Shown piece after piece: positions 16,219-25,514 of a stretch of DNA of 64,000 nt. This stretch comes from UM-FILTER-49-7 sp964599895 (GTDB lineage Bacteria; Acidobacteriota; Holophagae; Thermotomaculales; Thermotomaculaceae), in assembly GCA_964599895.1 (NCBI GenBank), contig CAZRHT010000002.1:1-64000 (forward strand). The letters run 5' to 3'. The number at the start of each line of letters is the position of its first letter. Position 1 is the first letter of the stretch. Position numbers and translations under genes: made by a program. Under the pieces are notes generated by a model. The model was not told the DNA's origin. It made no database searches and saw nothing but the letters and a program-made list of their open reading frames with translations.

Positions 16219-17301
16219 TCAGACCCGCTGAAAGCGGTTTCGAAATACATTCAGTACCAGTCCCGTCATGATCAGATACGTAACTGTTCCGGATCCCCCA
16301 TATGAAAAAAATGGCAGTGGAATCCCGGTTGTGGGGAGCAGTCCGACAATCATACCGGTACTCACTGCAATCTGGTAAAAAAGAAGCACCGCCGAACAGA
16401 AGGCAATCACCATTCCCGGTTTGTCATATGCCACCTGCGATATGTTCACCATTCTTGAAATAATAAGAAAGAAAATCGCCAGTGCCACCGCCACCCCTGC
16501 AAAGCCAAATTCCTCAGCATAAACCGCAAAGATGAAGTCCGTATGGGGTTCCGGCAGGTATTTGAGCCGGCTCTGGGTCCCCTTTCGATAGCCCCGGCCT
16601 GTCAACTGGCCAGATCCTACCGCCACCTTGGATTGAATGACATGATACCCACGTCCAAGAGGATCTCTTTCCGGGTTGAAAAAGGTCAGAACACGCTCCT
16701 TCTGATAAGGTTTAAACATGTAATGCCAGCTTGTGAATCCAACGGCCGCTATCAGAATGAACAGGATTACATACACACGGGGTCGCATCCCCAATAGAAA
16801 AACACTACCGGCCCCCATAATCAGAATAGTGGACGCAGTGCCAAAATCCGGCTGCAATAGAATTAGGAGCACCGGAATCGTTACAACGACAGCACTCTTG
16901 AAAATTGCCAGAAGATCAAGATGAGACGTTTTGTCTCCCTTGGATAACCAGGCAAGCATAAGCAGAACTGACAGTTTCAACGGCTCCGCTGGTTGAAGTC
17001 GGAAAGCTCCAAGGTCCAGCCAGGACCGGGAACCGTGGATTGACGATCCAAATACCAGAACAAGAAACAAAAGGCACATGGCAAATCCGTAAAATAACGG
17101 AGCAAATTCTATCCACACGCGATAATTAACCGCAAATGCAATTGTCCCCAATGCCAGCCCTGCGCAAATCCAGACAAGTTGCCGTGATATCAGGGTATCT
17201 CCTCCTTTTACAGTAACAGCAGCACTACTCAGAGTAATCATCCCCAGGACCAGCGCCAGAACAAGTGCAAGAAACAAGGGGACATCAAAGCGGCCCTTCA
17301 T
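16219..17301 (-). CDS. rodA: Rod-shape peptidoglycan polymerase RodA
   Basis: SEDS-family glycosyltransferase that polymerises lipid II in the elongasome. The 360-residue protein has about ten membrane helices, the long extracellular loop after GVGSGQLTGRGYRKGTQS, the motif LPEPHTDFIFAVYAEEFGF and the C-terminal GLLPTTGIPLPFFSYGGSG, all diagnostic for RodA/FtsW. Overlap with the PBP2 gene (ATGA) and the company of mreC and mreD identify it as RodA rather than FtsW. Confidence 0.96.
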   Translation of the reverse strand: MKGRFDVPLFLALVLALVLGMITLSSAAVTVKGGDTLISRQLVWICAGLALGTIAFAVNYRVWIEFAPLFYGFAMCLLFLVLVFGSSIHGSRSWLDLGAFRLQPAEPLKLSVLLMLAWLSKGDKTSHLDLLAIFKSAVVVTIPVLLILLQPDFGTASTILIMGAGSVFLLGMRPRVYVILFILIAAVGFTSWHYMFKPYQKERVLTFFNPERDPLGRGYHVIQSKVAVGSGQLTGRGYRKGTQSRLKYLPEPHTDFIFAVYAEEFGFAGVAVALAIFFLIISRMVNISQVAYDKPGMVIAFCSAVLLFYQIAVSTGMIVGLLPTTGIPLPFFSYGGSGTVTYLIMTGLVLNVFRNRFQRV

Positions 17302-19028
17302 TTGAACATCTCCCTGTTATCCCGAAAAAACTCAATAATTTTTGAAGCGATAGGTACTGCGGTGTCTGTACCATGGCCTCCCTTCTCCGCGATCACGGCA
17401 ACGGCTATTTCAGGATCACGGACAGGGGCAAAGCCAACAAACCAGGACAATTCCAGTGCTTTTCGGTCTGCGCCGGACACCGTCTGTGCTGTACCGGTTT
17501 TACCGGCAACAGGTAGGCCCAACTCACTCAGGGCCATTCCGGTGCCACCTGTCACCATCATTCGCATCCCTCTCTTGACCGCCCTGAAGTCACTAGCCGG
17601 TAAATCTACCTTCCCTCGAATCCATTTCTTTCCTTTCTTGTTTACGAGATGAGGTGTCAATAATATTCCATTGTTTGCAATACTGGCAGTCATGGATACC
17701 GCCTGAACAGGGGTCATCAATAAATATCCCTGACCAATGCAGGTGTTCAGTGTGTCCCCGGGAAACCACGGGCGACCGGTTTTTCTCCGCTTCCATTCAG
17801 GAGTTGGGAGTAAGCCGGATTTTTCTCCCGGTATGTCAATACCTGTTTTCGTACCTATGTCGAATTCTCTGGCAACAGGCCAAAGTTTGTCAATGCCGAT
17901 CTTCAATCCCACATTGTAAAAGTATACGTTGCAGGAGTGGGCAATGGCCCCTGTCAGGGATAAACTTCCGTGGCCTTCCTCGTTCCAGCAGAGAAAGGTT
18001 CGCCCTCCCACCTCCAGGCCGCCTTGACAGGTAAATCGCGTCCCGGGCGTTAAGCCCGACTTCAAACCAGCAAGTGCCACCAGTGGTTTGAAAATTGACC
18101 CCGGGGGATAAGTGCCCTGGGTTGCACGATTCAGCATGGGTTCACCTTTAGCTGTCTTTAATGCCTCCCATTCCTTTTGTCTGAATCGAAAAGTTAAGAT
18201 ATTCGGATCGAATGTGGGACCTGAAACCATGGCAAATATCCGACCATCCCGTGGACTCATCACAATGACAGCACCCTGGTATTTCCCCAGGTACTTCATA
18301 GCCAGTTGCTGAAGGGGGAAAAGCAGAGATAAGGTCAGATTCTTTCCATGACGGGGTTCATGGATCAGCTGTGTCCGGATGAAATGATTACTTGAATCCA
18401 CCACAATTCTTCGAGTTCCGTCTTTTCCCCTGAGAATCTCATCATATGATTTCTCTATTCCCATTTTTCCTACTTTCTGCAAAGTGAACAGATTGCGTGC
18501 TTCTTGCTCTGTCGGTTCACCGATGTATCCCACAGTATGTGCGAACATTCCCCTGTATGGATAAAACCTCTGAGGTGCAAGTTCAACAAAAATTTCCGGA
18601 TAATCTTTTTTTCTTGCTTCAAGTGGGGCAATTTCAGAAAACGAAAGGTTTTCGAGGACAGGTACCGGTTTATAAAGAGGAACTCTTTTGTATCGCCCGA
18701 TTCTGTCTTGTAATTCATCGGGTGAAAGTTCCAGAAATTCTGCAATTGCTTTCAAACGGTCTGCGTGGAAAGTGCTCCGGTCCAGCATAATATCGTACGC
18801 TACTTTGTAATCCGCCAGAACCTTTCCGTCCTTTGAATAAATTCTCCCCCTTCTGGAAGGAATGGTAACTTCCCGAAGTGTATTATCTGCCGCTGCCTGA
18901 AAATACGATGGCCCTAACACCACCTGAAGATACCAATACCGGAAAAAGAGCGCCAAAAACACTCCCATAACAACAATATAAAAGAACTGAATACGACCTC
19001 GAAAGACAGGATGGCTTTCACTGAACAT
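17298..19028 (-). CDS. mrdA: Penicillin-binding protein 2 (transpeptidase)
   Basis: Class B PBP that crosslinks peptidoglycan during elongation, partner of RodA. The 576-residue protein has one N-terminal membrane helix, a dimerisation/pedestal domain (RRGRIYSKDGKVLADY), and a transpeptidase domain with PPGSIFKP (SxxK, Ser near 313), HSCN (SxN) and KTGTAQ (KTG near 511). Start ATG lies 11 bases inside the end of mreD. Confidence 0.96.
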   Translation of the reverse strand: MFSESHPVFRGRIQFFYIVVMGVFLALFFRYWYLQVVLGPSYFQAAADNTLREVTIPSRRGRIYSKDGKVLADYKVAYDIMLDRSTFHADRLKAIAEFLELSPDELQDRIGRYKRVPLYKPVPVLENLSFSEIAPLEARKKDYPEIFVELAPQRFYPYRGMFAHTVGYIGEPTEQEARNLFTLQKVGKMGIEKSYDEILRGKDGTRRIVVDSSNHFIRTQLIHEPRHGKNLTLSLLFPLQQLAMKYLGKYQGAVIVMSPRDGRIFAMVSGPTFDPNILTFRFRQKEWEALKTAKGEPMLNRATQGTYPPGSIFKPLVALAGLKSGLTPGTRFTCQGGLEVGGRTFLCWNEEGHGSLSLTGAIAHSCNVYFYNVGLKIGIDKLWPVAREFDIGTKTGIDIPGEKSGLLPTPEWKRRKTGRPWFPGDTLNTCIGQGYLLMTPVQAVSMTASIANNGILLTPHLVNKKGKKWIRGKVDLPASDFRAVKRGMRMMVTGGTGMALSELGLPVAGKTGTAQTVSGADRKALELSWFVGFAPVRDPEIAVAVIAEKGGHGTDTAVPIASKIIEFFRDNREMFK

Positions 19029-19482
19029 CTATTCTTCCGATAACCAGACATGTGAGAAAAGTTGTGGAAAGGAGAAAAACGATATAACCGTAGATCGAAA
19101 CAGGCAGGAGTGCAAAGCCGAGGAGCGAAGAAAGCCACCGGGCCCCCAGTGCAACAAAAAGTGCGTAGGCACCAACTGTCAGACAAGCTGCAGCGCCCTT
19201 CACCACAACTCTCCTGGCAAACTGGTGCAGGGCAAAGGCCAGCACGAGGGCAGACATGGTTTTTATTCCAGTAATCGGGGAAGCAGGATACACCAGTTCC
19301 ATCATCAGATTGCCAAAAAAAACAAATGCCATAGCTCGGCCCACGGTGCTTCGAATTGAATAGATTCCAGACAGTATCAGGAGAAGGTCTACCCTCGCAA
19401 AAGGGAGAGGGAAAATATTGATGAGCATTGATTGAAGAAAAATTGTTATGATGACCAGTATAACGTCATAACCTACGATCAT
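19018..19482 (-). CDS. mreD: Rod-shape-determining protein MreD
   Basis: A 154-residue protein with about five membrane helices and little else conserved, as usual for MreD. The assignment rests on its position between mreC and mrdA, its size and topology. Overlaps mreC stop (ATGA). Confidence 0.88.
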   Translation of the reverse strand: MIVGYDVILVIITIFLQSMLINIFPLPFARVDLLLILSGIYSIRSTVGRAMAFVFFGNLMMELVYPASPITGIKTMSALVLAFALHQFARRVVVKGAAACLTVGAYALFVALGARWLSSLLGFALLPVSIYGYIVFLLSTTFLTCLVIGRIDVQ

Positions 19483-20285
19483 TTCCCACTTCCCTTTTTA
19501 CCAGTATCCGGCCTGGACACATTGGATCTGAGAACCAGCACGTGCTCCAGATTACTCAGTGGAGCGGAAAAAGCTACTTTGATATTCTGAAAGAAACTGT
19601 CCGTTGGAACAGCAGATATAATTTCCCCAGCTTCGACGCCTGCGGGACAAATACCATCTCCCCCCGTCGTAATGACTCGGGCACCCTGCTTCACTACTTC
19701 GTTGTTCGGGAAATATCGGATTGAACCAATGCGAATGTCTCCCTCGCCTGAAAGAAGCCCGGCAGATGGTGCTCCTTCAATCCGAACTGAATAGCCTGAA
19801 GCTGGATCAGAGAGCAGCTGGACCTGAGACTGGTGAGAAAAAGCCTTCCACACACGGCCTACCAGTCCGGTTTCACTGATCACAGCCATATTTTTTGTTA
19901 CACCGTCCCGTTCTCCCCGATCAATGAGTACCAGATTCATGCCACTAAAGGAGGCATTACCAATTACGCTGGCAGCCAGGCCTGGGCGTTCAAGTTTTCG
20001 TTTTAACGCTAACAGGTCCCTTAAGTGACGATTTTCATAGTTTAGATTTCGATTCAGCAAAAGCCGTGTGCGCAAGTTAAATGTTTCTTCCCTCAATTTT
20101 CGATTTTCTTCCTGAGCATGGATGTTATCAATATAGGTTTTGTATGTTTTTTTGACCCACCGAGTCAAGGTAATCGACGCTGTAACGACAGGAATAGAAA
20201 CCGCGTTAACTGTTCTTTCAACATACAGCACACCGGTATCGTCTTTTAGTTGGACGGAAACCAACAAGAGATTCAGAAGAAACAA
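19479..20285 (-). CDS. mreC: Rod-shape-determining protein MreC (start uncertain)
   Basis: Periplasmic scaffold of the elongasome. After a hydrophobic N-terminus comes a coiled coil (about 55-90) and the MreC core (ASVIGNASFSGMNLVLIDRGERDGV, then GLVGRVW, LLSGEGD and TTGGDGICPAGV). The frame's only usual start is TTG at 20285, which has no ribosome site and cuts into the expected membrane helix. The same frame stays open upstream and reads IREFRVFLVLFLL, typical of MreC N-termini, immediately after AGGGGG, but with ATC where ATG would be expected. See findings. First gene of the operon mreC-mreD-mrdA-rodA-kinase-plsC. Confidence 0.9.
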   Translation of the reverse strand: MFLLNLLLVSVQLKDDTGVLYVERTVNAVSIPVVTASITLTRWVKKTYKTYIDNIHAQEENRKLREETFNLRTRLLLNRNLNYENRHLRDLLALKRKLERPGLAASVIGNASFSGMNLVLIDRGERDGVTKNMAVISETGLVGRVWKAFSHQSQVQLLSDPASGYSVRIEGAPSAGLLSGEGDIRIGSIRYFPNNEVVKQGARVITTGGDGICPAGVEAGEIISAVPTDSFFQNIKVAFSAPLSNLEHVLVLRSNVSRPDTGKKGSGK

Positions 20286-20354
20286 AACCAGAAAAACCCG
20301 GAACTCGCGGATAACATCCCCCTGACAAGTACTGATTTTTATTCTACTATACCC

Positions 20355-20382
20355 TTGGAAGTGCCACGAAACATTTTATAAT
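20355..20382 (+). promoter_or_regulatory. Promoter of sppA
   Basis: TTGGAA (20355-20360) and TATAAT (20377-20382) with a 16-base spacer. Transcription would begin near 20389, which rules out the in-frame ATG at 20381 and supports the TTG start at 20426. Confidence 0.65.
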
Positions 20383-20425
20383 GAATTGTGAGAATATTCT
20401 GATCATATCCAGAAAGGAGGCTCCT

Positions 20426-22099
20426 TTGAAGAAAACAATCCTGATTGTAACCGTAGTATTGGTATTTTTCGCTTTGCTTGTAGTGCTGGTTGGCCGTTCC
20501 ATCGGTTACCTCACCGGCCAGGCAACCGTACCATCCAAATCAGCCCTCGTAATTTCCCTTGACAGAGGACTAACTGAGCAGACACCGGAGCTGCCATTTC
20601 AGAGGAGTCTGGATTTTCATAATATGATTGACGCCGTACATAAAGCTGCGAGGGACAGCCATATTGAAGGAGTTCTGGTCTATGGCAACTCTCTGGCAAT
20701 GTCAATGGCTCAGAAAGAAGAATTAAGGCAGGCCCTCGCGACAGTTATAAAGGTGAAGAAGCCTGTCACCGTCTATTTTGATGCAATCTCGATCGGCAGC
20801 TACTATGTCGTACCCAAAGGAGCAAAGGTAGTGATGCAGGGAACCGAGGGCGGCTATGTCACAATGACCGGATACTATGCGCCTCAGATATTCATGCGGG
20901 AGCTTCTGCAAGAAAAACTGGGCATCAAAATGAATGTCGTTCACATCGGAAAGTACAAGGGAGCAGGAGAACCCTTCTCCCGGGATTCAATGTCCAGTTA
21001 TCTTCGGGAGGAATTGGCCTCTTATCTGGATGACGTCTGGAAAAATTTTACAGATTCAATTCCCGCGGCCCGTGGACTCGACAAGGAAAACTTCCAGAAA
21101 AATCTATACGAAGGCAAGTACTTCGCACTTTCCCCACAAGAAGCAAAAGCTGACGGTTTCGTTGATACATTTGGATACAAGCTCGACCAGGAAGATCTAT
21201 ATTCTGACACCGTTGGAATTGCCCGTTACTCACAAAGCAAAAATCTTCAATCCTCTTCCGGTCGCATTGCCCTGATTGTCGCCGAAGGAGAAATCCAGAT
21301 GGGAACAGCAAACCCAAGCCCCTTCGGCGGAAGCTCTGTGATTGCAAGTGACACCATTTGCCGCACCATTCGGCGGGCAGCCGACAATTCCATGGTCAAA
21401 GCAATCGTGTTCCGCATTAACTCTCCAGGTGGCTCCGCCCTTGCTTCTGAATTGATCTATCAGGAACTCCGGAGGGCTGCAAAGAAAAAACCGGTGATCG
21501 CCTCCATCGGCGGCATGGGTGCGTCCGGTGGTTTCTACATCGCCTGCGGATGTGATGAAATTTTAGCTGACAACGCATCCATTGTCGGTTCTATTGGTGT
21601 CATTTCCATTGTTCCGGAATTTACACGTCTCATGGATAAGGTCGGAGTGCACATTGATCCTGTTCAAAAAGGGAAGTACTCTGATTTTCTTTCTCCTTAC
21701 CAGAAATTAAAACCTGAAGAGGCCAATATTCTGACTGACGAGATGCTGAAAATTTACACCGTCTTTAAGAGCCGGGTCGCAGCATCCCGAAAAATGGACA
21801 TGGAAAAAGTCGAGGAGCTAGCCCAGGGCCGTATTTATTCGGGTAGAAAAGGGCTCGAACTGGGCCTTGTGGACCGCATTGGTGGACTCAGGGAAGCACT
21901 GAAAGAAGCGGCAAAGCGGGCAAAACTTACTTCCATCCGCTACCGAGTATTCAGCAGCCGGAAGAGCTTTATTGAAATGATCCTGGATCGACAGGCAAAA
22001 GTCAGCACAAAATTGCAGGACTTGCTGGAATTGCCACCTATGGGCCGTCCGCTTCTCATTACGCCCTCTCTTGTCTGGCAGGATGAAGCTTCCAAATGA
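20426..22099 (+). CDS. sppA: Signal peptide peptidase SppA, long (67K) form
   Basis: Membrane-anchored serine protease of family S49 that degrades leftover signal peptides. The 557-residue protein has an N-terminal membrane helix, and two S49 domains. The catalytic Lys is in IGKYKGAGEPFSR (near 177) and the Ser in GGMGASGGFYIA (near 367), spaced as in E. coli SppA. TTG at 20426 is chosen as start because AGGAGG lies five bases upstream and the promoter overlaps the alternative ATG. The stop overlaps the next gene (ATGA). Confidence 0.94.
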   Translation: MKKTILIVTVVLVFFALLVVLVGRSIGYLTGQATVPSKSALVISLDRGLTEQTPELPFQRSLDFHNMIDAVHKAARDSHIEGVLVYGNSLAMSMAQKEELRQALATVIKVKKPVTVYFDAISIGSYYVVPKGAKVVMQGTEGGYVTMTGYYAPQIFMRELLQEKLGIKMNVVHIGKYKGAGEPFSRDSMSSYLREELASYLDDVWKNFTDSIPAARGLDKENFQKNLYEGKYFALSPQEAKADGFVDTFGYKLDQEDLYSDTVGIARYSQSKNLQSSSGRIALIVAEGEIQMGTANPSPFGGSSVIASDTICRTIRRAADNSMVKAIVFRINSPGGSALASELIYQELRRAAKKKPVIASIGGMGASGGFYIACGCDEILADNASIVGSIGVISIVPEFTRLMDKVGVHIDPVQKGKYSDFLSPYQKLKPEEANILTDEMLKIYTVFKSRVAASRKMDMEKVEELAQGRIYSGRKGLELGLVDRIGGLREALKEAAKRAKLTSIRYRVFSSRKSFIEMILDRQAKVSTKLQDLLELPPMGRPLLITPSLVWQDEASK

Positions 22100-24258
22100 A
22101 GAAATTTTTCGTCTTTCTCTTGTTGTCTGTTCCCGTATGGGCGGTACAACCAGTTGACCCGGTCTTTACACGGACAATGGACGCAATACAGACCCGAAGC
22201 CTCGCCCCTTTTTCTTTAAAATGGTCGCGTCAGGGAAACTATCTTGCCTATCTGAAACCTTCCCCTGATGCTGAGGTAAATGAACTCTGGGTAACAGATT
22301 TGAAAACCAATAGAGAAATGAAATTGGCCGGAGCTGAACAGAAAAGCAATGAATCGGAAGCGGAAAAAGAACTCAAGGAAAGGATGCGAATAGGCGGTGG
22401 CGGCGTCACGTTCTTTTCATGGTTTCACAATTCCGAGAAGATCCTCTATAAGAACGGAGGAAAGCTATGGCAGGTGGTCATTGCCACGGGCAAAAAACAA
22501 GTAATTCCTGTTAAATTGAATCCCGTACTGTTTCCTCTGGTGTCGCCAGATGATAACACGATTTCCGTAGTCTCAAACGGTGAAATATATCTGGTAGAGG
22601 TCTCCACAGGCAAATACAGAAGGCTCACAAAAAGTGCAAGTGACAACATTTATAATGGAATGGCAGATTTTAACGCAGCTGAAGAATTGGATCGTTACCA
22701 GGGAATGTGGTGGTCCCCGGATAGCCGTTTCCTTTATTTCACCCACGTGGATGAGTCCAGAATGGCAAAATGGGCACTTCCAAGAGACACTTCATTTAAA
22801 CCCCGCTACCAGTTGCAGCGCTATCCTGTTTCAGGAGGAATAAATGCAGATGTCTCCCTTTATCGTGCTTGTCTGAAAACTGGAAATCTGAAAAAAGTGC
22901 CGGTCCCTCTGGGAGGGGACTGGTATCTCGTCAGGGTTCATTTTATGGGTGAAGATCCAACTATTCAGATTTTAAGCCGTGATCAGAAGAATCTGTATAT
23001 CTACCGATACAGAAACTTGAAGCCCACGCTGATTTACCATGAACATGATGCATGCTGGCTTAATCTCAACAAAAGTTTTCACTACTTTCCCAGCCGGAAC
23101 GCTTTTCTGTGGACATCCGAAGAGTCCGGCATCAACCAGATTTATCTGGTTTACCCGAAACCAAACGGGACTACCAAATTGCCTATGACTCATGAGAAGA
23201 GTCCTGTGCTTAAGATTGTCGGAGTAAGCGGGGAACAGGTTTATTTTACCGAATCAGCTGACAATCCAACCGAAAATCGACTGATGAATCTGAATCTCAA
23301 CACCGGCAGAGTTTTACCGGTGGAGGAAGACAGAGGGTGGATCCGTGTTTCAATGTCTGTGGATACATATCACTATCTTGTATTTGCCAGTCGCCTGAAC
23401 CAGCCTCCCGTCGCGACACTGGTAACAACGGGAAAGGGCAAACGGGAATTCTTTCATGACACAATTCCCGACATACCAGGGCTGGCAAAGAATGTCCATG
23501 TCCAGTTTCATTTTACAACGACAGATAATGTCGTTCTTTATGGCGTGCTGGATCGGCCAGCTGTTCTTGAGTCAGGCAGAAAATATCCAGTGCTTGTCTA
23601 TACCTACGGCGGCCCTCACGAACAGGTTGCATCCAGCCGTTATTCTTCTCGGAATGATCTCTGGCATCGATATCTCAACACAAAAGGCATCTGCGTTTTT
23701 CGGATGGACAACCGGGGTTCATCGGATCGATCCCGTGCTTTTGAACGGGCAATTTATCACAATATGGGAGACCTGGAGTTGAAAGATCAGGTTGCCGGGC
23801 TGGACGCAATCTGTCAAAAGTTCACTTTTCTGGATCGTTCCAGAGCCGGTATCTGGGGATGGAGTTACGGCGGGTACATGACCTGTATGGCCATGACTCG
23901 TTTCGCCGGACAGTTTAAGGTGGGCGTGGCCGTGGCACCGGTCACAGACTGGCACATGTACGATTCCGCTTATACTGAACGCTACATGGGGACAGCACAG
24001 GAAAATCCGGATGGATACAGGAACTCATCCGTTTTAACATGGGCAGGTAAACTGAGGGGGAAGCTGTTGATTATGGCAGGTGTCTCAGATGACAATGTTC
24101 ACTTTCACAATACGGAACTCCTTCTGAACAAATTTGTAGAAACGGATCGTTTCCCTGATCTGATGGTGTATCCGGGAAAGAAACACTCGATTCGGGGACG
24201 CCAGACCCGCAAGTATCTTTTCTGGCGCATTTCCGATTACTTTATCTCTAATTTGTAG
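22096..24258 (+). CDS. Secreted dipeptidyl-peptidase IV-like S9B peptidase
   Basis: A 720-residue exported prolyl oligopeptidase-family enzyme. Signal peptide (MKKFFVFLLLSVPVWA), N-terminal eight-bladed propeller with DPP4-type EE segment (NAAEELDRYQGMWWSPD), and a C-terminal alpha/beta hydrolase with GWSYGGYM (Ser near 590), an Asp in GVSDDNVHFHN (near 665) and His in KKHSI (near 696). This completes the triad. Expected to release N-terminal X-Pro dipeptides in the periplasm or outside the cell. Translationally coupled to sppA. Confidence 0.94.
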   Translation: MKKFFVFLLLSVPVWAVQPVDPVFTRTMDAIQTRSLAPFSLKWSRQGNYLAYLKPSPDAEVNELWVTDLKTNREMKLAGAEQKSNESEAEKELKERMRIGGGGVTFFSWFHNSEKILYKNGGKLWQVVIATGKKQVIPVKLNPVLFPLVSPDDNTISVVSNGEIYLVEVSTGKYRRLTKSASDNIYNGMADFNAAEELDRYQGMWWSPDSRFLYFTHVDESRMAKWALPRDTSFKPRYQLQRYPVSGGINADVSLYRACLKTGNLKKVPVPLGGDWYLVRVHFMGEDPTIQILSRDQKNLYIYRYRNLKPTLIYHEHDACWLNLNKSFHYFPSRNAFLWTSEESGINQIYLVYPKPNGTTKLPMTHEKSPVLKIVGVSGEQVYFTESADNPTENRLMNLNLNTGRVLPVEEDRGWIRVSMSVDTYHYLVFASRLNQPPVATLVTTGKGKREFFHDTIPDIPGLAKNVHVQFHFTTTDNVVLYGVLDRPAVLESGRKYPVLVYTYGGPHEQVASSRYSSRNDLWHRYLNTKGICVFRMDNRGSSDRSRAFERAIYHNMGDLELKDQVAGLDAICQKFTFLDRSRAGIWGWSYGGYMTCMAMTRFAGQFKVGVAVAPVTDWHMYDSAYTERYMGTAQENPDGYRNSSVLTWAGKLRGKLLIMAGVSDDNVHFHNTELLLNKFVETDRFPDLMVYPGKKHSIRGRQTRKYLFWRISDYFISNL

Positions 24259-24282
24259 ATCCTATCTTGTGAATGGAATGAA

Positions 24283-24316
24283 AAGAGCCGGGCTTTTCTG
24301 CCCGGCTCTTTTTTGT
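24283..24316 (+). terminator. Strong intrinsic terminator after the S9 peptidase
   Basis: 11-bp perfect stem AAGAGCCGGGC (24283-24293) / GCCCGGCTCTT (24300-24310), loop TTTTCT, followed by TTTTG. A-rich flank on the other side lets it also serve mreB on the minus strand. Confidence 0.9.
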
Positions 24317-24369
24317 CTTTCCAAATCACCAAATACAAATCACAGGCCGCGATGCGGCATCATCCATTT

Positions 24370-25410
24370 TCAGCTTGTCAGAGAAATCTTCCTGAGTAAA
24401 TTGATATTGGTAAGCATAGCGCCGGTACCCAGCACCACACAGGTTAACGGATCCTCTGCTAATGATACCGGCAACCCTGTTTCTTCCCGAAGTCTCTTGT
24501 CAAGATTACGGAGGAGTGCCCCGCCGCCTGCCAGAATGATGCCCCTGTCAACAATGTCTGCCGAAAGAGCGGGAGGTGTCTTTTCCAGAGTTATCTTGAT
24601 TGTCTCCACAATACTGTCCACGGCCGGTGTCAACGCTTCCCGAATCTCTGAATCAGTGAGCGTCAGCCCCTTGGGGAGCCCTGTTTCAAGGTCGCGTCCC
24701 TTTATCTCCATTTCCAGTTGCTTGTCCAGCGCATAGGCAGAACCGATATTTATTTTCACGTCTTCTGCCGTTCTCTCTCCAATCAGCAGGCGATATTGTT
24801 TCTTAATGTATCGGATAATCGACTGATCCATCTCATTCCCGGCAACTCGAAGCGACTTGCAGAACACGATACCAGCCAGCGAAATCACAGCAACGTCAGT
24901 GGTACCGCCGCCGATGTCCACAATCATGTTTCCGGTTGGTTCTGTGATTGGCAGACCGGCGCCAATAGCTGCCACCATTGCCTGCTCTACCAGATAAACC
25001 TCTGATGCTCCGGCCTTCAAGGCAGAATCCCGAACCGCACGACGCTCCACCTGAGTAATTTCGGAAGGCACAGAAATAATAATCCGGGGCCGTACCGCGA
25101 CCCTTCGGTTATGCGCTTTCTTAATGAAGTAATCCAACATTCTCTCTGTTACTTCAAAATCAGCAATAACTCCCTCTTTCATCGGCTGAATTGCCACAAT
25201 GTTGGAAGGAGTCTTTCCCAGCATTTCTTTTGCTTCTGATCCTACAGCTTCCACGCGGTTGTTTTTGACATTAATTGCAACAATGGAAGGTTCACGCACA
25301 ACAATTCCTTTGTTGCGGATAAATACAAGGGTATTGGCTGTCCCCAGATCAATCGCAAGATCACTTGAAAAAATCGATAACCACGAGAGCGGATTCATCA
25401 CACCCATCAT
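24370..25410 (-). CDS. mreB: Rod-shape-determining actin homologue MreB
   Basis: Cytoplasmic actin-like ATPase that directs the elongasome. The 346-residue protein has phosphate 1 motif DLAIDLGTANTLVF, connect 1 region PSNIVAIQPMKEGVIADF, phosphate 2 MIVDIGGGTTDVAVISL and adenosine motif IILAGGGALLRNLD. Two successive ATGs (25410, 25407) follow AGGAG; either could be used. The gene is separated from mreCD by about 4 kb holding the divergent sppA operon, so it has its own promoter. Confidence 0.97.
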   Translation of the reverse strand: MMGVMNPLSWLSIFSSDLAIDLGTANTLVFIRNKGIVVREPSIVAINVKNNRVEAVGSEAKEMLGKTPSNIVAIQPMKEGVIADFEVTERMLDYFIKKAHNRRVAVRPRIIISVPSEITQVERRAVRDSALKAGASEVYLVEQAMVAAIGAGLPITEPTGNMIVDIGGGTTDVAVISLAGIVFCKSLRVAGNEMDQSIIRYIKKQYRLLIGERTAEDVKINIGSAYALDKQLEMEIKGRDLETGLPKGLTLTDSEIREALTPAVDSIVETIKITLEKTPPALSADIVDRGIILAGGGALLRNLDKRLREETGLPVSLAEDPLTCVVLGTGAMLTNINLLRKISLTS

Positions 25411-25484
25411 TCACTCCTGCTGAAGTTTCGCCATTTGATTCATCCGGTCGTCCTCCGGAGCCCGACAAAGGAACAGGCATAAGC

Positions 25485-25514
25485 ATTATGACAGAATTAT
25501 CTTAACGTTGTCAC
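25485..25514 (-). promoter_or_regulatory. Promoter of mreB
   Basis: On the minus strand GTGACA (25514-25509) and CATAAT (25490-25485), 18 bases apart, each five of six to consensus. The -35 box overlaps the last codons of the upstream GGDEF gene. Confidence 0.5.

Noticed and set aside
20381..20425. ATG at 20381 as sppA start
   Set aside because: It overlaps the -10 box, and the TTG at 20426 has an AGGAGG site.
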